NCBI GenBank assembly: GCA_036435485.1
Contig: CM071598.1
Coordinates: 174,354,148 to 174,418,147 of the forward strand
Reading direction: 5' to 3'
Source of the DNA: Saposhnikovia divaricata
Taxonomy: Eukaryota > Streptophyta > Magnoliopsida > Apiales > Apiaceae
DNA length: 64,000 bases
Each line of letters starts with the position of its first letter. Position 1 is the stretch's first letter. Below, piece after piece: positions 21,881 to 33,249 of the stretch. The notes under the pieces were generated by a model. That model searched no databases. It saw only the letters and a program-made list of their open reading frames with translations, and was not told the DNA's origin. Made by a program: the position numbers and the translations under genes.

Positions 21881-23188
21881 CTAAGCCTTGATGACTGTCC
21901 GAGGCTTATACGTGATATCAAACTCCCCAAGTTCGATCGCCCACTTAATTAGCCTTCCACTGGCCTTCAGGCTATGCAATATATTTCTTAACTGCTGGTC
22001 CAACAGGACTTCAATCTTGTGTGCCTGGAAGTAAGGTCGTAGCTTCCTTGAAGCTGTTACCAGTGCCAAAGCAAACTTCTCGATGCGTGAGTAATTCAAC
22101 TCAACTCCGTGCAATACCTTGCTCACGTAGTAGATAGGCTTCTGAACCTTGTTTTCCTCTTGAATTAGAACGACACTCAATGCTTGTTCGGATACCGCCA
22201 AATACAAGTACAGGGTCTCTCCGGGACTAGGTTTGGCCAACAACGGGGCCTCAGCCATGTACTTTTTCAATTGTTCAAAGGCCTCTTGGCTTTCTGAAGT
22301 CCACTCAAAATTCTTCACTTTCTTTAAAGCCTGAAAGAAGGGCAAACATTTTTCGCCAGACCTTGACATGAATCTTCCCAAAGTAGCTATTCTACAAGTC
22401 AATTTCTGCACGTCCCTCACAGAACGGGGTGGCTCCATGTCGAGAATCGCCTTGATCTTATCCGGGTTGGCTTCAATGCCTCGTTTTGAAACCATCAAAC
22501 CCAAAAACTTCCCTGTTCCAACGCCAAAAGCACACTTGGACGGATTCAACATCATCTTATGGTGCCTCAGCACTTCAAAAGCCTCTCTGAGGTGTTCAAC
22601 ATGGTCTGCTGCAAACAAGCTCTTGACCAACATATCATCAACATATACTTCCATAGTTTTCCCAATCAGATGGGTAAATATCTTATTTACCAGTAATTGA
22701 TAAGTAGCTCCCGCATTCTTTAGTCCAAAAGCCATGACAAGATAACAAAAAACACCAAAGTCAGTTATGAAAGATACCTTTGGGATGTCATCCTTGTGCA
22801 TCTTAATCTGGTTGTAGCCACTGAGACCATCCATGAAACTCAACATTTCGTGCCCAGCCGTGGCATCTATTAGCGTGTCGATCCTTGGTAGAGGGAAACA
22901 ATCCTTAGGGCACGCGTCATTCAAATCGGTGAAGTCTATGCACATCCTCCACTTACTGTTGGCTTTCTTGACCATCACGGGGTTAGCCAACCATTCAGGG
23001 AACTGAATCTCCTCAATAAAACCAGCTTCCAAGAGCTTATCCACCTCTTGCTTAATGGCCTCTTTCCTTTCAGGAGCAAAATTTCTCTTCTTCTGTTTTA
23101 TTGCCTTCCGCTTAGGGTCGACATTTAACCTGTGAGTTATGAGTTGGGGGTCAATCCCTGGCATATTAGCTGCTGTCCAAGAGAACAC
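21881..23188 (-). pseudogene. pol: E1 reverse transcriptase and RNase H
   Basis: The RT core is complete: EKLLEAGFIEE-like lead-in, WRMCIDFTDLNDACPKD, PRIDTLIDATAG, SFMDGLSGYNQI, MAFGLKNAGATYQ, the catalytic EVYVDDMLVKS and KFLGLMVSKRGIEANPDK. The connection and RNase H follow (FFQALKKVKNFEW, LYLAVSEQALSVVLI, VSKVLHGVELNYSRIEK, EFDITYKPRT). It stops at 21881 where E2 has Gln (KAQALADF), a CAG-to-TAG change. 435 codons are otherwise open; two Asp residues in YVDD are intact. Confidence 0.9.
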
Positions 23189-23200
23189 ATCCCTGTTTCC

Positions 23201-24480
23201 TTATAGGAATTCAATCAGTTTTCCCTTCAAGGGTTCTTTTAAAGAAGCTCCAACATACGTAACTTTTTTAGGGTCTCTACAGTCTAGGGGTATAGGAACC
23301 AAATCCTCTGCTGGTTTCCCCCGGTGTTCATCATCACCTCGGACATCCATGTCTTCAATCGGGAGGACCTGCCCCCCGACTCCATCAGCTCTTAATGCGG
23401 CCACATAACAACTTATGGCCATCTTCTGATCACCCTTCTATTCTCCAACACCGTTCCTGGTTGGAAACTTGACTTTCATATGGTAGCTGGAAGCAGCGAC
23501 CTTAAATGCGTGGAGTCCTGTCCTTCCAAGGATCACATTATATGTGGAGGTTGCCTTGATTACCAGGAAGTTCAACATCTGAGTGGCCTCCTTGGGCTCC
23601 TATCCAATAGTAACTGGCAGCTGGATAGTCCCTTCAACACTGGATTCGACTCCATTGAACCCATATATAGGCATGTTGTTCGGGGTCAACTGTGAATCAT
23701 TGTATCCCATCTTCACAAATGCATCATGAAACAAATATCGATGAAAGCACCATTGTCTATCAAGACTCGCTTCACCTCCGAATTTCCAATTACAGGAGTT
23801 ATGACCAACGGGTCGTCATGGGGGAACTTCACCTCCTCCAAGTCTGAGTCATCAAAACCAATCACTACCTCAGTCTTTGCACGTTTCGGGGCCTCTCCCA
23901 CGATGTGCATCACCTCCCTGGCGTATGCCTTTCGAGAGTTCCTTGTTGTGCCGACCGCAGTCGGGCCTCCCCAAATCATGTTGATAACTGGCCCTCGTGG
24001 CTGTGGGTTACGATCACAATCATTGTCCCTTCTTTCATTATCCCTTCTATCATTATCCCTTCTATCATAGTCTCTCCTTTGATTTCCACGATTTTCGCCT
24101 TTTGTGAACCTGCTCAGCTTCCCTTTTCGGATCAAGAATTCAATCTCATCCTTGAGTTGTCTGCAATCATCAGTGTCATGCCCTATATCCTTGTGAAACC
24201 TACAGTATTGATCCTTGTTTCTCTTTGCGGGATCACCCCTGAGTATCGGAAATCCTTGTATTTCTCAATATCCATCAGGATCTGACTCCTAGGGGTATTC
24301 AACCTTGCGTATTCAGAAACCTTGGCCCCAAATTTTTCTTAGGGGCAGAGTCGGAGTCCTTGCTAGTTTCGGGATACTTGTCCCTAGCATCATACTCCTG
24401 CTCTTGCTTCCGCTTCCGGGAGTTTCCGTTTCATCCATTCGTGGTTGGAGCTTCTACCTTCCTCATGCTCTCTTCCGCCT
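23201..24480 (-). pseudogene. pol: E1 gag C-terminus, protease and linker to RT
   Basis: Going leftward: a zinc knuckle of Tat type (CRFHKDIGHDTDDC, about 24162-24205), an R/D/N repeat tract (RRDND units, 24020-24080), then WGGP and the protease motif VKRVLIDNGAFIDI, with the aspartic protease triad as DNG where DSG or DGG is common. The frame breaks just after it (near 23720). Further left PVTIG-like and LIEFL segments lead to a stop at 23201 just before RT, probably another Gln-to-stop change. Confidence 0.7.
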
Positions 24481-25809
24481 TTATGTTTTGCTCGCCCTTC
24501 TTTGGAGCTCAGTCATGCTCTTAGGGGGATGTTTTGCCAATGACATCTGAAAGTAGGGGTTCGTTGTTCCATTCTCCAAGGCTATCATAGCTACCTTGTT
24601 CTCCAGATCTGAGACGTTCAATGTCTCCTTGGTGAAGCGCTTGAGATAATCCCTCAGGTTCTCATTCTTTCCTTGTTTCACTTGCATGAGGGATGCAGAG
24701 CTTTATTCGTGGACCTTTCCACTAACAAATTGGTTGATGAAAGCAGTGCTCAACTCTTTGAAAGAGCCAATCGAGTTTGCGGGCAATCGGCTATACCATC
24801 TTTGAGCCATGCCTGCCAGGGTTTGAGGGAACGCCCTACACTTAAGAGCGTCGCTAGCGGGTTGTAATAGTAGTGCGTTTAAGAACGTCCTGACGTGATT
24901 TGAAGAATCACCCGTTCCATCGTATGCTTTTATCGTGGGCATCTTAAACTTTCGGGAAACATGAGCGTTCATCACCTCCTCAGTGAATGGGGGTGTGGGA
25001 TCGTCAGGGTCTCCAAGTGGCATCGGGTCTTTGGGATCATCCCTGGGGGTTTCCACCCTCGTAACTCCTCCAGTTGGGGCATCAGCCCTTCTCTGTCTCC
25101 TTGAAGACCTTTCCAAATCAATGAAAGGAATCTCCCTTAAAGTTGGAGGAGGCCTATTCTGGTTCTGCCTTGCTTGCTCTCTGGCTATGTCGTCCTTCAG
25201 CTTTTGGATCTCGGCCTCATAATCCTTGATTCTCTCAGCAGCTGTTGGAGGGGGTCCATCATGGATCCTTTGAGTCCTTCTCATAGGCTCCTTGCTTGCA
25301 CGTCGCCTCCTCGGGGCTTCATCACGATCATCATCCTCAGACGATGAATCATCCGTGTAAGGTCTGGAGTAATCATCATATCCTTGCTCAGGGGGGGCTA
25401 AACCCCTAATATAGGGTGGTTGATACGACTCAGATATCTGCAGAGCGTGACCGCTTGGTCCAGGATCCCTTCGATTTGGGGGATAGTTAGGCAACCCGTA
25501 TACCGGATTGGTACTTACGGGGAGCGTAGTGGTGGAGATCTGAACTTCTGAGAGCGGGGGATGGCTAGTTAATGGTGAGACCACCATCTGAAGCTGATTA
25601 GTCTCCCGTCCCGGGTGGACGTCCACTAGTAAGGTTCTCTCAACATGGAGATTCGTCCCTATAGGTTGAGAAACTTGAGGTTGAGTGGTTGTCTCTGTTG
25701 ATGGGGGTACATACCCTTGCTCCATAACAACGGGTGGAGCAGAGGAGATGACCGGTGGATCAGAAGTAACAGGAGAGTTCTCGATTGTTGTTCTTCGTGT
25801 GTTAACCAT
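24481..25809 (-). pseudogene. gag: E1 gag
   Basis: Starts at the ATG at 25809, 15 bp inside the primer site, MVNTRRTT. Residues 1-150 are P/S/T-rich; 150-240 are highly charged (DEAPRRRRASKEP, a coiled-coil KDYEAEIQKLKDDIAREQ). The capsid domain begins near residue 280 (NAHVSRKFKMPTIKAYDGTGD, AQRWYSRLPANSIGSFKEL). A TAA at 24703-24705 cuts it after SGKVHE; the same frame resumes as VKQGKNENLRDYLKRFTKE, the end of the capsid domain. E2 has the homologous gag. Confidence 0.85.
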
Positions 25810-25823
25810 GGTTGATGTTGTCT

Positions 25824-25840
25824 TCCCACAGACGATGCCA
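25824..25840 (-). other. E1 primer-binding site, decayed
   Basis: Minus strand TGGCATCGTCTGTGGGA next to the LTR. E2 has TGGCGCCGTCTGTGGGA at the same place, the usual Tat form. The difference fits transition decay. Confidence 0.75.
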
Positions 25841-25842
25841 AA

Positions 25843-26381
25843 TGTTGTGGAATAAAAATTATGGTTGTTAAATTATGGCTAGGGTTCGTGAGCTTCGTGC
25901 TTTAATGGTTGCGCTTGCGTTTTCGTGACCTAATTTGGGTCCTCACAAGATGCCTACGTATCTCAGAGTTGAGAATCAAGCCAAGACGTAGTTCTGAGAT
26001 GAGGGGTCTGGCCCTTATATAGGCTGTGGGAGCCTTAGAATCGTAATAGGATTTAGAGACTTCGTGGACAAGTCACCGTCATTGAGGAAGATTCTGACTC
26101 CTTCCTTGTGGGAGTTAGTTTCCATGTCGAATTAGGTGCCTTGGAGGCTACATAATATCCCAGGGATATTCTAGAACGTTCTTTGTTTCTAGAACGTTCC
26201 CGGTTTGTGGATCAAGCCCATGTTAGAAACAAGCTTATACTGGGCGTCCCCGGTTTGGGCTGTTCTTTGGGCTTAATCATTAATTACGAATTTAATGCCC
26301 AACTAGGGTTTCGGGCCTTATTTATGAGCTAATAAATATTATATTAATTATGTCTTTAAGGATTATTTTTCACCCGTATCA
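25843..26381 (-). repeat. E1 5' LTR (539 bp)
   Basis: On the minus strand it starts TGATACGGGTG and ends TTCCACAACA, like E2's LTR (TGATATGGGC...TTCCACAACA). A TATA box CCTATATAAGGG occupies 26012-26023; E2 has AGCCTATATAAGG at 38503-38514. The partner LTR lies beyond the left edge. Confidence 0.85.
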
Positions 26382-26621
26382 ATTTGATATTTAGTTTGTT
26401 GCATAAATTATTCACCTGTAATTATTTATTCCAAAATTGAAACTATACCACACGAGTCAAAAGATCGAATATATCAAATCACTAAAAAATTATATCCTAT
26501 ATATAATTAGCGTAAGGGAGTTTGGGTGGTTGTCTGGTCGTCAGGTTAAAAAGGGAAAGAGTGAGAGTGAAACACTATCGTTGGAGTCTGCAAGACAAGG
26601 ACACAAGACGTTGTGTTGTAT

Positions 26622-27590
26622 CACAAACCCTACAACGCTATTAACAAATAACAAAAGTAAACAAAGTAAACAAACAAACAAAAATAATAAATAAAGTAAA
26701 CAAACAAATAAAAAAATAACACCAAAATTTAACAAAATACATATAACACTTATAACAAAAAGTTCTAAAGAATTCTTAGTAACCACACATTTGGTAAATC
26801 ACTTAATAAAAAAAGAAAATAGTTATACCAATAAATTCCAACATGTTTCAAGTATATTACATATAATCTAATGAAATAGAAAAAAAAACACCCCAAAAAA
26901 TATGAAATATTAAAATATATGTTAGGCTAAATGTTCAAATATATATAATTTGCAAGAAAATTATTAAAACAAAAATATAAAAAAACAAAAATAAAAATAC
27001 AATTAACCACACAATCAACAAAAATGCAATAAAGAAAATATTAAAAAAACATTAAAATGTATAGAAAACATAAAATGATTTGAAATGACACCCAACCTTA
27101 ATAAAATATATTCTTTAAAACAAAATTGAAGACCACAAACACAAACCCTACAACACTATTAACAAATAACATATCATTTTCAAAAATAAACAAAGTAAAT
27201 TAACAAACAAACAAACAAAAATAATAAACAAAGTAAACAAACAAAACAAACAAATAAAAAAAAATAACATAAAAATATATATAACACTTATAACGAAAAG
27301 TTCTAAAAAATACTTAGTAACCACACATTTGTTAAATTACTTAATGAAAAAATAAAGTAGTTATACTAATAAGTTCCAACATATTTCAAGTATATTATAT
27401 ATAATCTAATGAAATAGAAAACAAAACTCCAAAAACATGAAATATTAAAATATATGTTAGGCTAATGTTCAAATATATATAATTTGCAAGAAAATCATTA
27501 AAACAAAAATAAAAATACAATTAACCACGTAATTAACAAAAATGCTAAAAAAATAATTAAAAAACGTTAAAATGTATAAACACAAACATA
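26622..27590. repeat. About 517-bp tandem duplication, AT-rich
   Basis: CACAAACCCTACAAC begins near 26622 and again near 27139; both copies then carry the same ordered blocks (AACAAATAAC, CACTTATAAC, AAGTTCTAAA, CCACACATTT, TATATGTTAGGCTAA). There are many small differences, so it is an older duplication. No coding potential. 27591-28025 is low-complexity A-rich spacer. Confidence 0.8.
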
Positions 27591-28034
27591 AAGAAAACCA
27601 AAAAAAAAAAAGAAAACAAAAGATATATGAAATAATCAAAAACAAAAGATAGGAAATAATCAAAAAAAGAAATTTACTAAATTTTAAAATGTAATTTACA
27701 TTAAAACCAACAAACACCCTTTAAGAAAAAAAATATTTCAAAAAAATGAAAAAAGATATACTTAAAAAGTTAATAACAAACAAAATTCTAAAAATCATAC
27801 TAAAAATACAAAACACCAAAAAAAACCAAATATTTAATTTACAAAGATTATAAATTCTGTACTACAGGAAAATAAATACATAAAATCAACAAAAAAAACC
27901 AAAACAAAAAAAACATAGTTATTAATTGAAAGGCATATGATGTAGCCTATTTGTATTTCGAGGATACCGCTCAACTTAAACAAGATTGTATTAGTAAATA
28001 GTATATCGACTGTCACAAGGAATCTCAGATTGTA

Positions 28035-28642
28035 GAGTAAATTTCAAAGTGGTGGCCAGATATTACACTCATTTTCAAAAAAGTGGCCAGACTTTCAGTT
28101 TTGCAAAATGGTGGTCAGACTTGCCTTTTTCCTTTCAAAAAGGTGGCTGCAGGCGATTTTTAGCTTTTTGGCAGGGGTAAAATGGGGAAAAAATGCTAGA
28201 AATCCCAAAAATTGTCCACAAAAATCCCTAAATTAATATGTGTCACCATATGATTGGTTATATTCGTAATAATAATAATAATGCCCCCCATGTATATACA
28301 TCAATTCACCAAAAAATCCACAAATATGAGTTGTCAAGATTTAATTAGTCAATTTATGTGCATGCATGAGGGGCATTATTATTATTATTACGAATATAAC
28401 CAATCATATGGTGACACATATTAATTTGGGGATTTTTTTGATAATTTTTGTGATTTTTAGGATTTATTTTTAGTAAAATAACATATTTTCCCATTTTACC
28501 CCTGCCAAATAAGCCGAAAATCGTCTCCAGCCACTTTTTCGAAAGGAAAAAGGCAAGTCTGGCCACCGTTTTGCAAAATTGAAAGTATGGCCATTTTTCT
28601 GAAAATGAGTGTAAAATCTGGCCACTTTTTTGCAATTAACTC
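28035..28642. mobile_element. Foldback MITE, Mutator-like, 9-bp target duplication
   Basis: A 608-bp element whose two halves are long inverted repeats (about 250 bp each) around an ~80-bp loop. Ends are GAGTAAATTTCAAAG and, inverted, GAGTTAATTGCAAAA; both arms have GTGGCCAGA, TTACACTCATTTTC, CTTGCCTTTTTCC and GGCAGGGGTAAAATGGG. CAGATTGTA flanks both sides exactly (28026-28034 and 28643-28651), the 9-bp duplication typical of Mutator-superfamily insertions. No ORF of its own. Confidence 0.88.
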
Positions 28643-28651
28643 CAGATTGTA

Positions 28652-30345
28652 TTATCTGTCAGAAGAAAAAGATCAAGGTCAATCTACAGACTTGAGGAAT
28701 TACTACATTGAAAGAAGTTCAGACATCTGATCAAGCCTCAGTGAAGTATTCGTTAAAGAAGTGGATTCATTTGAAGTGACAGAGATTTCGACAGTGATAT
28801 AGACAGTACAGAAGAATTAATAGAGAGAGGAGAAAAGAAAAGGAACCAGATTTTAAAGTCAATATATGAAGAACAGTCATTGCGGTTAGTCACTCATGTC
28901 AACATTAAACAGTGGTTGTTCATCATTAACTTTAGTGGTTCAAGTTATCAAGACTGATATGTTAAGAGAAGAAAGGAACCAAATCATAAAGTCAAAAATA
29001 AAGAAAAGCTGTTGGAGTTAGTCGCTCATGAACCAGACCGTGCATCGAGCGTCAACGAAAATTCGGTGGTAATTCTTTATTACTTTAAGTGGTTCAAGAA
29101 AAAGATTTGAGCTGTCAAAAGATTTATATTAATTCTCTTTTAATTAATATAATTATGTAATTTATTTATTAAATTAATTATCATGTTAATTAATTTTGAA
29201 TTAATATATTAGTCTAATTGATTTAATTAAATAACTTATTAATTAATTAATCATTATTCGTTTAAATGATTAATTGATTAATTAAGTTAATTAAATTAGA
29301 TAAAATATAAAAGAAAAGGAGATAAAAAGAAACAAATCAAATAAAAGAAAAAGAGGAAGTAACAGGTTGTACATGTTGTTGTTGGCAGAGAGATAAAAAA
29401 ATAAAAAGAAAGTGTAGTACATGACTTTGAAACAAGCATGCATATTGGAATAAAAGCAAACAGACCTGTCATTCCTGCATGTTGCTGTCGGAAAAGTCAG
29501 AAACGCGCCTGTGGCATGCGTGAAACTCATGCGCTGGAAGAAAAGCCTTAACAAGCCGCGCGTGTGCTTCACTCCATTCTCCCGCGACTGGTCTTTGGTT
29601 GCTGCAATGTTAAATCAGTTTTAGTTAACAATTTTGATTGTTATACCGAAAGTTATATCCAAGAATATGATTATTGGATTGTCATATTAGCTCAACTGAT
29701 TGTTATACCGATTGTTATATTAAGCCAAAAGAAAAATGAGACAGTCATATTAATTCAAATGATAGTTATACCGACTGTCATATTGAATTAATGGATTGTT
29801 ATATTAGTGCAAATGACAGTCATATTGAGCTGATTGGATAGTCATACCGATAGTCATATCAGTTCAAGTCAGCAAATTGTATAAAAGATGCAGAAGACAG
29901 CAGCCACAAAAGAGACACACGGACATAACATTTAATCTACAAAACACAGCAGCCTCCATCTTTCTCTCTCAAATATTCCAAGAACACAAGAACTGATTAT
30001 TTTCTGTAAAATCAAGTTCAACACCTTTGTAATATTTTATCCGGTGGAACTTGTTTATTTATTGTTCTTGTACTACTAGCGAATTAAGTTTCCTAGTTCT
30101 AATCTTGATTTTTATTAACTAAATTAGAAAAGTTCATGTCGAATTTTCTAAATTAGTTTTTTTATCAACTTGATTAATTTCTGTACTGAAATTGTAACAC
30201 CCATCAAGTTAATATATTGTTATATTCAACTTGAAATTTGTTTCAATTTATTCCGCACAAATTTGTTTAAAATAAAATATTATTTGAAGAACAAATTTCG
30301 ATAAATTGGTATAGATTGTATTCAAACCCCCTTCTACAATCTTAT
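28652..30345 (+). repeat. Copia-type LTR fragment with promoter repeats
   Basis: It ends with TTGTATTCAAACCCCCTTCTACAATC (split by view: GTATTCAAACCC and CCTTCTACAATC), very like the U5 end of the Copia LTR at 14934 (TTCAACCCCCTTCTACAATTG). A TATA box TATAAAAG is at 29880-29887. No primer site or gag follows, so it is a solo or truncated LTR. The sequence left of the MITE (to about 27950) likely belongs to it. Start not determined. Confidence 0.5.
29630..29872 (+). repeat. Degenerate short repeats upstream of the LTR TATA box
   Basis: Many copies of TTGTTATA / AGTCATAT / GTTATACCGA-type words at 10-40 bp intervals just upstream of TATAAAAG. The position is that of U3 enhancer repeats in LTRs. 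Confidence 0.6.
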
Positions 30346-30532
30346 CGGACCTAAAATTAACTAAAAATATATTTCAACAAAACCCCTAAAATAATTTAAT
30401 AACTTAAAAATTACAAAAACATTAAATTCCATAACCTAGAAAAATTTGAAAACTAAAAAAAAACCAAAAGAACTTCAATAATTATTATTATAAGTTCACA
30501 TAAATTTTTTTTTTTGCAAGATAAGTTTATAA

Positions 30533-30554
30533 ATATTTAAATATATATATAAAT

Positions 30555-30603
<49 letters not shown>
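30533..30603. repeat. AT dinucleotide microsatellite
   Basis: A nearly pure (AT)n run with a few AAAT interruptions, just before the Helitron-type end. Confidence 0.9.
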
Positions 30604-30606
<3 letters not shown>

Positions 30607-30644
30607 AGAATCCAGAAAAATTAAATAAAAATAATGATAAAAGC

Positions 30645-30674
30645 AACCCGTGCATCGCACGGGTTTAAAGCTAG
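30645..30674 (+). other. Helitron 3' terminus: hairpin plus CTAG
   Basis: AACCCGTGC (30645-30653), loop ATC, GCACGGGTT (30657-30665): a perfect 9-bp stem. Five bases later CTAG (30671-30674) is followed by T. A GC-rich hairpin close to a CTRR end inserted before T is the defining Helitron 3' signature. 30675-30988 is spacer with no feature seen. Confidence 0.65.
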
Positions 30675-30988
30675 TGAACAGTAAAAGCCGATCCGTCTAT
30701 CATCTGACAACTTGTACATGTTTCTACTGTAACTAATAAAAAACTAAATTGTAAAATCACATAAGAATTGTTAAATCACCTAAAATGTACTAAAATAAAT
30801 AAGTAAAGTGAGAACAAATAAATAAAATCACTAAAAACATGACTTGTCACTAATTCAATCACCAAAATGTATAATCAAATAAAATCAACCATTGTCTTTC
30901 ATCCTTGCAAGTTTTTTGTCTTATCAAATGACAAGTTATTAGTCTATTATCTTTTATTAGTACAGTAAACATTGAGTCATATTAGAAG

Positions 30989-32031
30989 ATGGGAACACCG
31001 ATGGGAAATTTGGAAGAGATGTATTCAAAGATGACACTGGAGGAGGAAGAAAAAGGGGGGTAGTGATAGAGGGAGAGGAGGGGGTTCCGCATATAAACAC
31101 TTATGTATTGATAGGGAAATTCCTTACGGATAAGAATATAAATTTTCAGGCCATGCAGAACGTGTTAGCATCATTATGGAGGCCAAAAGAAGGTATAGAA
31201 ATACACGAGTTGGGGGGTCAAAGGTATTCTTTTACTTTCTTCCATGTCCTTGATTTAAAGAAGGTTGTGGATGGTGGTCCGTGGACTTATATGCAGAATT
31301 TGTTAGTATTCAAAAAGCTGGAAATGAGGGAAGATCCACATCTGGTACAGTTGAATACAATGGATATATGGGTTCAGATCTATGATTTGCCAATAGGAAT
31401 GAATTCAGAGAAGGTCTTGCAGAGTATTGGTAATTACATAGGAATATTTCGTAAGGGGGATTCAAATAATATTTCTGGTGTATTGAGACTATATGTACGT
31501 ATAAGGGTAACAATGGATATGAACAAACCGTTGAAGAGGCGAATGAAAATCAAAAGGGGGGGTGCTTGGAGCTGGGTAAATTTTAAGTGTGAGAGGCAGA
31601 GCACTTTTTGCTTCGTATGTGGAATATTGGGTCACTCTGAACGGGATTGTGCAGTTACATATGCAAATCCGGATAAACTCATTGAAAATGCTTATGGTAC
31701 ATGGTTAAGAGCACCTACGCAAAATATGAAGAACCAGAATATTGGTTCCCGTTGGCTGAGGAATGGTGCTGATGGGGGACAGTCATGGATAACACGTGGT
31801 GGTACATCGAATGCTTCAGGTGACAGTCATGGTGGAACAATGGTTATAGCGCATTTCATGGAGATAGATGAGAAGATATGCGAAATTCCAGGGCCTGATG
31901 AGGGGATTCGTTATGTGACGCGGGATTTAGGGAGTAAGGCAAGTGATAGGGTTACACGGATGAGATGGTACAAGGCGGGAATGAGTTTGAAAGTGACACA
32001 GTTATCTTGGATTCAAAATGTAAACGTATAG
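30989..32031 (+). pseudogene. LINE ORF1: nucleic-acid-binding protein (DUF4283, CCHC)
   Basis: It binds element RNA in the RNP. The likely start is ATG 30989 (MGTPMGNLEEMYSKM), which runs into TAG at 31061 after a six-G run; shifting one base in that run continues into the long frame from about 31060 to 32031. DUF4283-like features are VLIGKFLTDKNINF, LASLWRP, DGGPWTYMQNLLV and MDIWVQIYDLP; a zinc knuckle CFVCGILGHSERDC follows at about residue 183 of the long frame. The frameshift sits in a homopolymer, so a sequencing or slippage indel is possible. Confidence 0.82.
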
Positions 32032-32143
32032 ATAACGTAACAGATTTGGAGGAAAATGGGCCTATGTAGTTGGTAAATGATGCAAAAAATGGGCCAAAAA
32101 ACGAGTTAAAGGCGGGACCTGTGGTGCAGGCCCGCCTAGACAA

Positions 32144-33218
32144 ATGAGTATCTTGGCGTGGAATTGCCGTGGGCAGGGTAAACCACGAGCAATTCGGTTT
32201 CTTAAAGAGATGGCCCAACAAATAAAACCTAATATTATTTTTTTATCTGAAACTTTAGCTAAAGAAAATAAAATAAAGGAGGTGTGCAAAATAATTCATT
32301 TTGCGGAGTACTGGGTAGTTGAGGCACGTGGTCATAGTGGAGGGTTAGTGTTGTTATGGAAGAATGAGGGAGGATGTCAAATAAGAGGTAGTGACACTCA
32401 CTACATTGATTTTGAGGTGGAAAACGAACAAGTTGGAAGATGGCGATATACTGGATATTATGGGTGTCCAGAAATAAGTAGGAGAAGGGTTTCGTGGGAT
32501 TTACTAAGGGGTTTAGCTGGAGCTTCAACACTCCCATGGTGTATCCTGGGGGATTTTAATGATATGATGGTGGTAGGAGATAAGCGAGGTGGATGTGAAC
32601 AACCACTTGGCTTGTTAACGGGTTTTTCTGAGACGATAAATGACTGTGGATTGTTGGATATAGGATTCAGTGGGGAAAAAATACATGTGGGAGAAGTTCA
32701 GAGGACAACCAAATTGGGTGCAAGAGTGGTTGGACAGGGGGTTTGCGAATCAGGCGTGGTGTAATTTATTTCCACAGGCAGAATTAAGAGTGATGGATGT
32801 GTCGATGTTGGACCATTTACCAATTTACATTCAGTTGCATAAGAAGGTTTACATGCCAAAGAAGCGTAGATTTAAGTTTGAAAATGTATGGTTGAAAGAG
32901 GACGAGTGTAAACAGGTTGTTGTAAATGGGTGGGAAGAAGGTGGGAGCAGGGAGATCATGAGGAAAATCTAGTATTGTGCATTGAAATTACAAGAATGGG
33001 GAGGGGGTGTGAGTAAGGAGTATAAAGAAAAAATGAAATTGTGTAAGGACAGATTGCGTAAGCTGAGGTCTAGACGAGATGCCCATGGAATCAGTGCTTA
33101 TAATGAGGTGAGGTGGGAGTTCTTGCAGTTGCTAGAAAAACAAGAAATCTACTGGAAGCAGCAAGCCAAGCAGTTCTGGTTGAAAGAGGGGGATCAAAAC
33201 ACACATTTTTTTTCATAG
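32144..33218 (+). pseudogene. LINE ORF2 N-terminus: endonuclease
   Basis: An APE-type endonuclease nicks target DNA to prime reverse transcription. It begins MSILAWNCRGQGKPRA (Asn of WNCRG), has FLSETLAK (catalytic Glu), GHSGGLVLLW, ILGDFNDMM (Asp and Asn) and, after a frameshift near 32680, WVQEWLDRGFANQAW and MLDHLPIYI (Asp-His). A TAG at 32970 interrupts the linker, where relatives have Gln. The linker continues to 33218 and ends in a T8 run where the frame shifts again. Confidence 0.85.
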
Positions 33219-33249
33219 GTCTACTTCATAGAGGAAAAAAACGAATTCA

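Larger units (their letters stand above)
1..26381 (-). mobile_element. E1: Tat-lineage Ty3/gypsy LTR retrotransposon, 3' end beyond left edge
   Basis: The element reads leftward: 5' LTR (25843-26381), decayed primer site, gag, protease, RT, RNase H, a second archaeal-type RNase H, integrase, then a plus-strand extra gene. The order PR-RT-RH-aRH-INT with an antisense ORF after pol is characteristic of the Tat lineage. A solo LTR with a nested Copia interrupts it between 385 and 16531; the flanking segments 1-384 and 16537-17450 join as one E1 region between the antisense promoter and the missing 3' LTR. Coding parts have several stops and frameshifts, so this copy is dead. Confidence 0.85.
26495..30674 (+). 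mobile_element. Candidate non-autonomous Helitron hosting other insertions
   Basis: The right end is convincing (30645-30674: 9-bp-stem hairpin then CTAG, followed by T). The left end is only a candidate: A followed by TCCTATATATAATTAG at 26495 and GGGAGTTTGGGTGG nearby, similar to a second site at 36438 (GGGAGTTTAGGTGG). No Rep/helicase ORF is seen. The interval carries AT-rich duplicated sequence, a Mutator-like MITE and a Copia-type LTR. The ends may belong to different elements. 26382-26494 is spacer with nothing recognised. Confidence 0.4.

Noticed and set aside
26437..28016. Several short ORFs in AT-rich sequence
   Set aside because: Low-complexity F/I/L/Y-rich translations of A/T tracts, not genes.
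30989..31030. LINE target-site duplication
   Set aside because: I looked for a match to the bases after the poly-A (TCAAATCGAGC) upstream of ORF1 but found only short chance matches.
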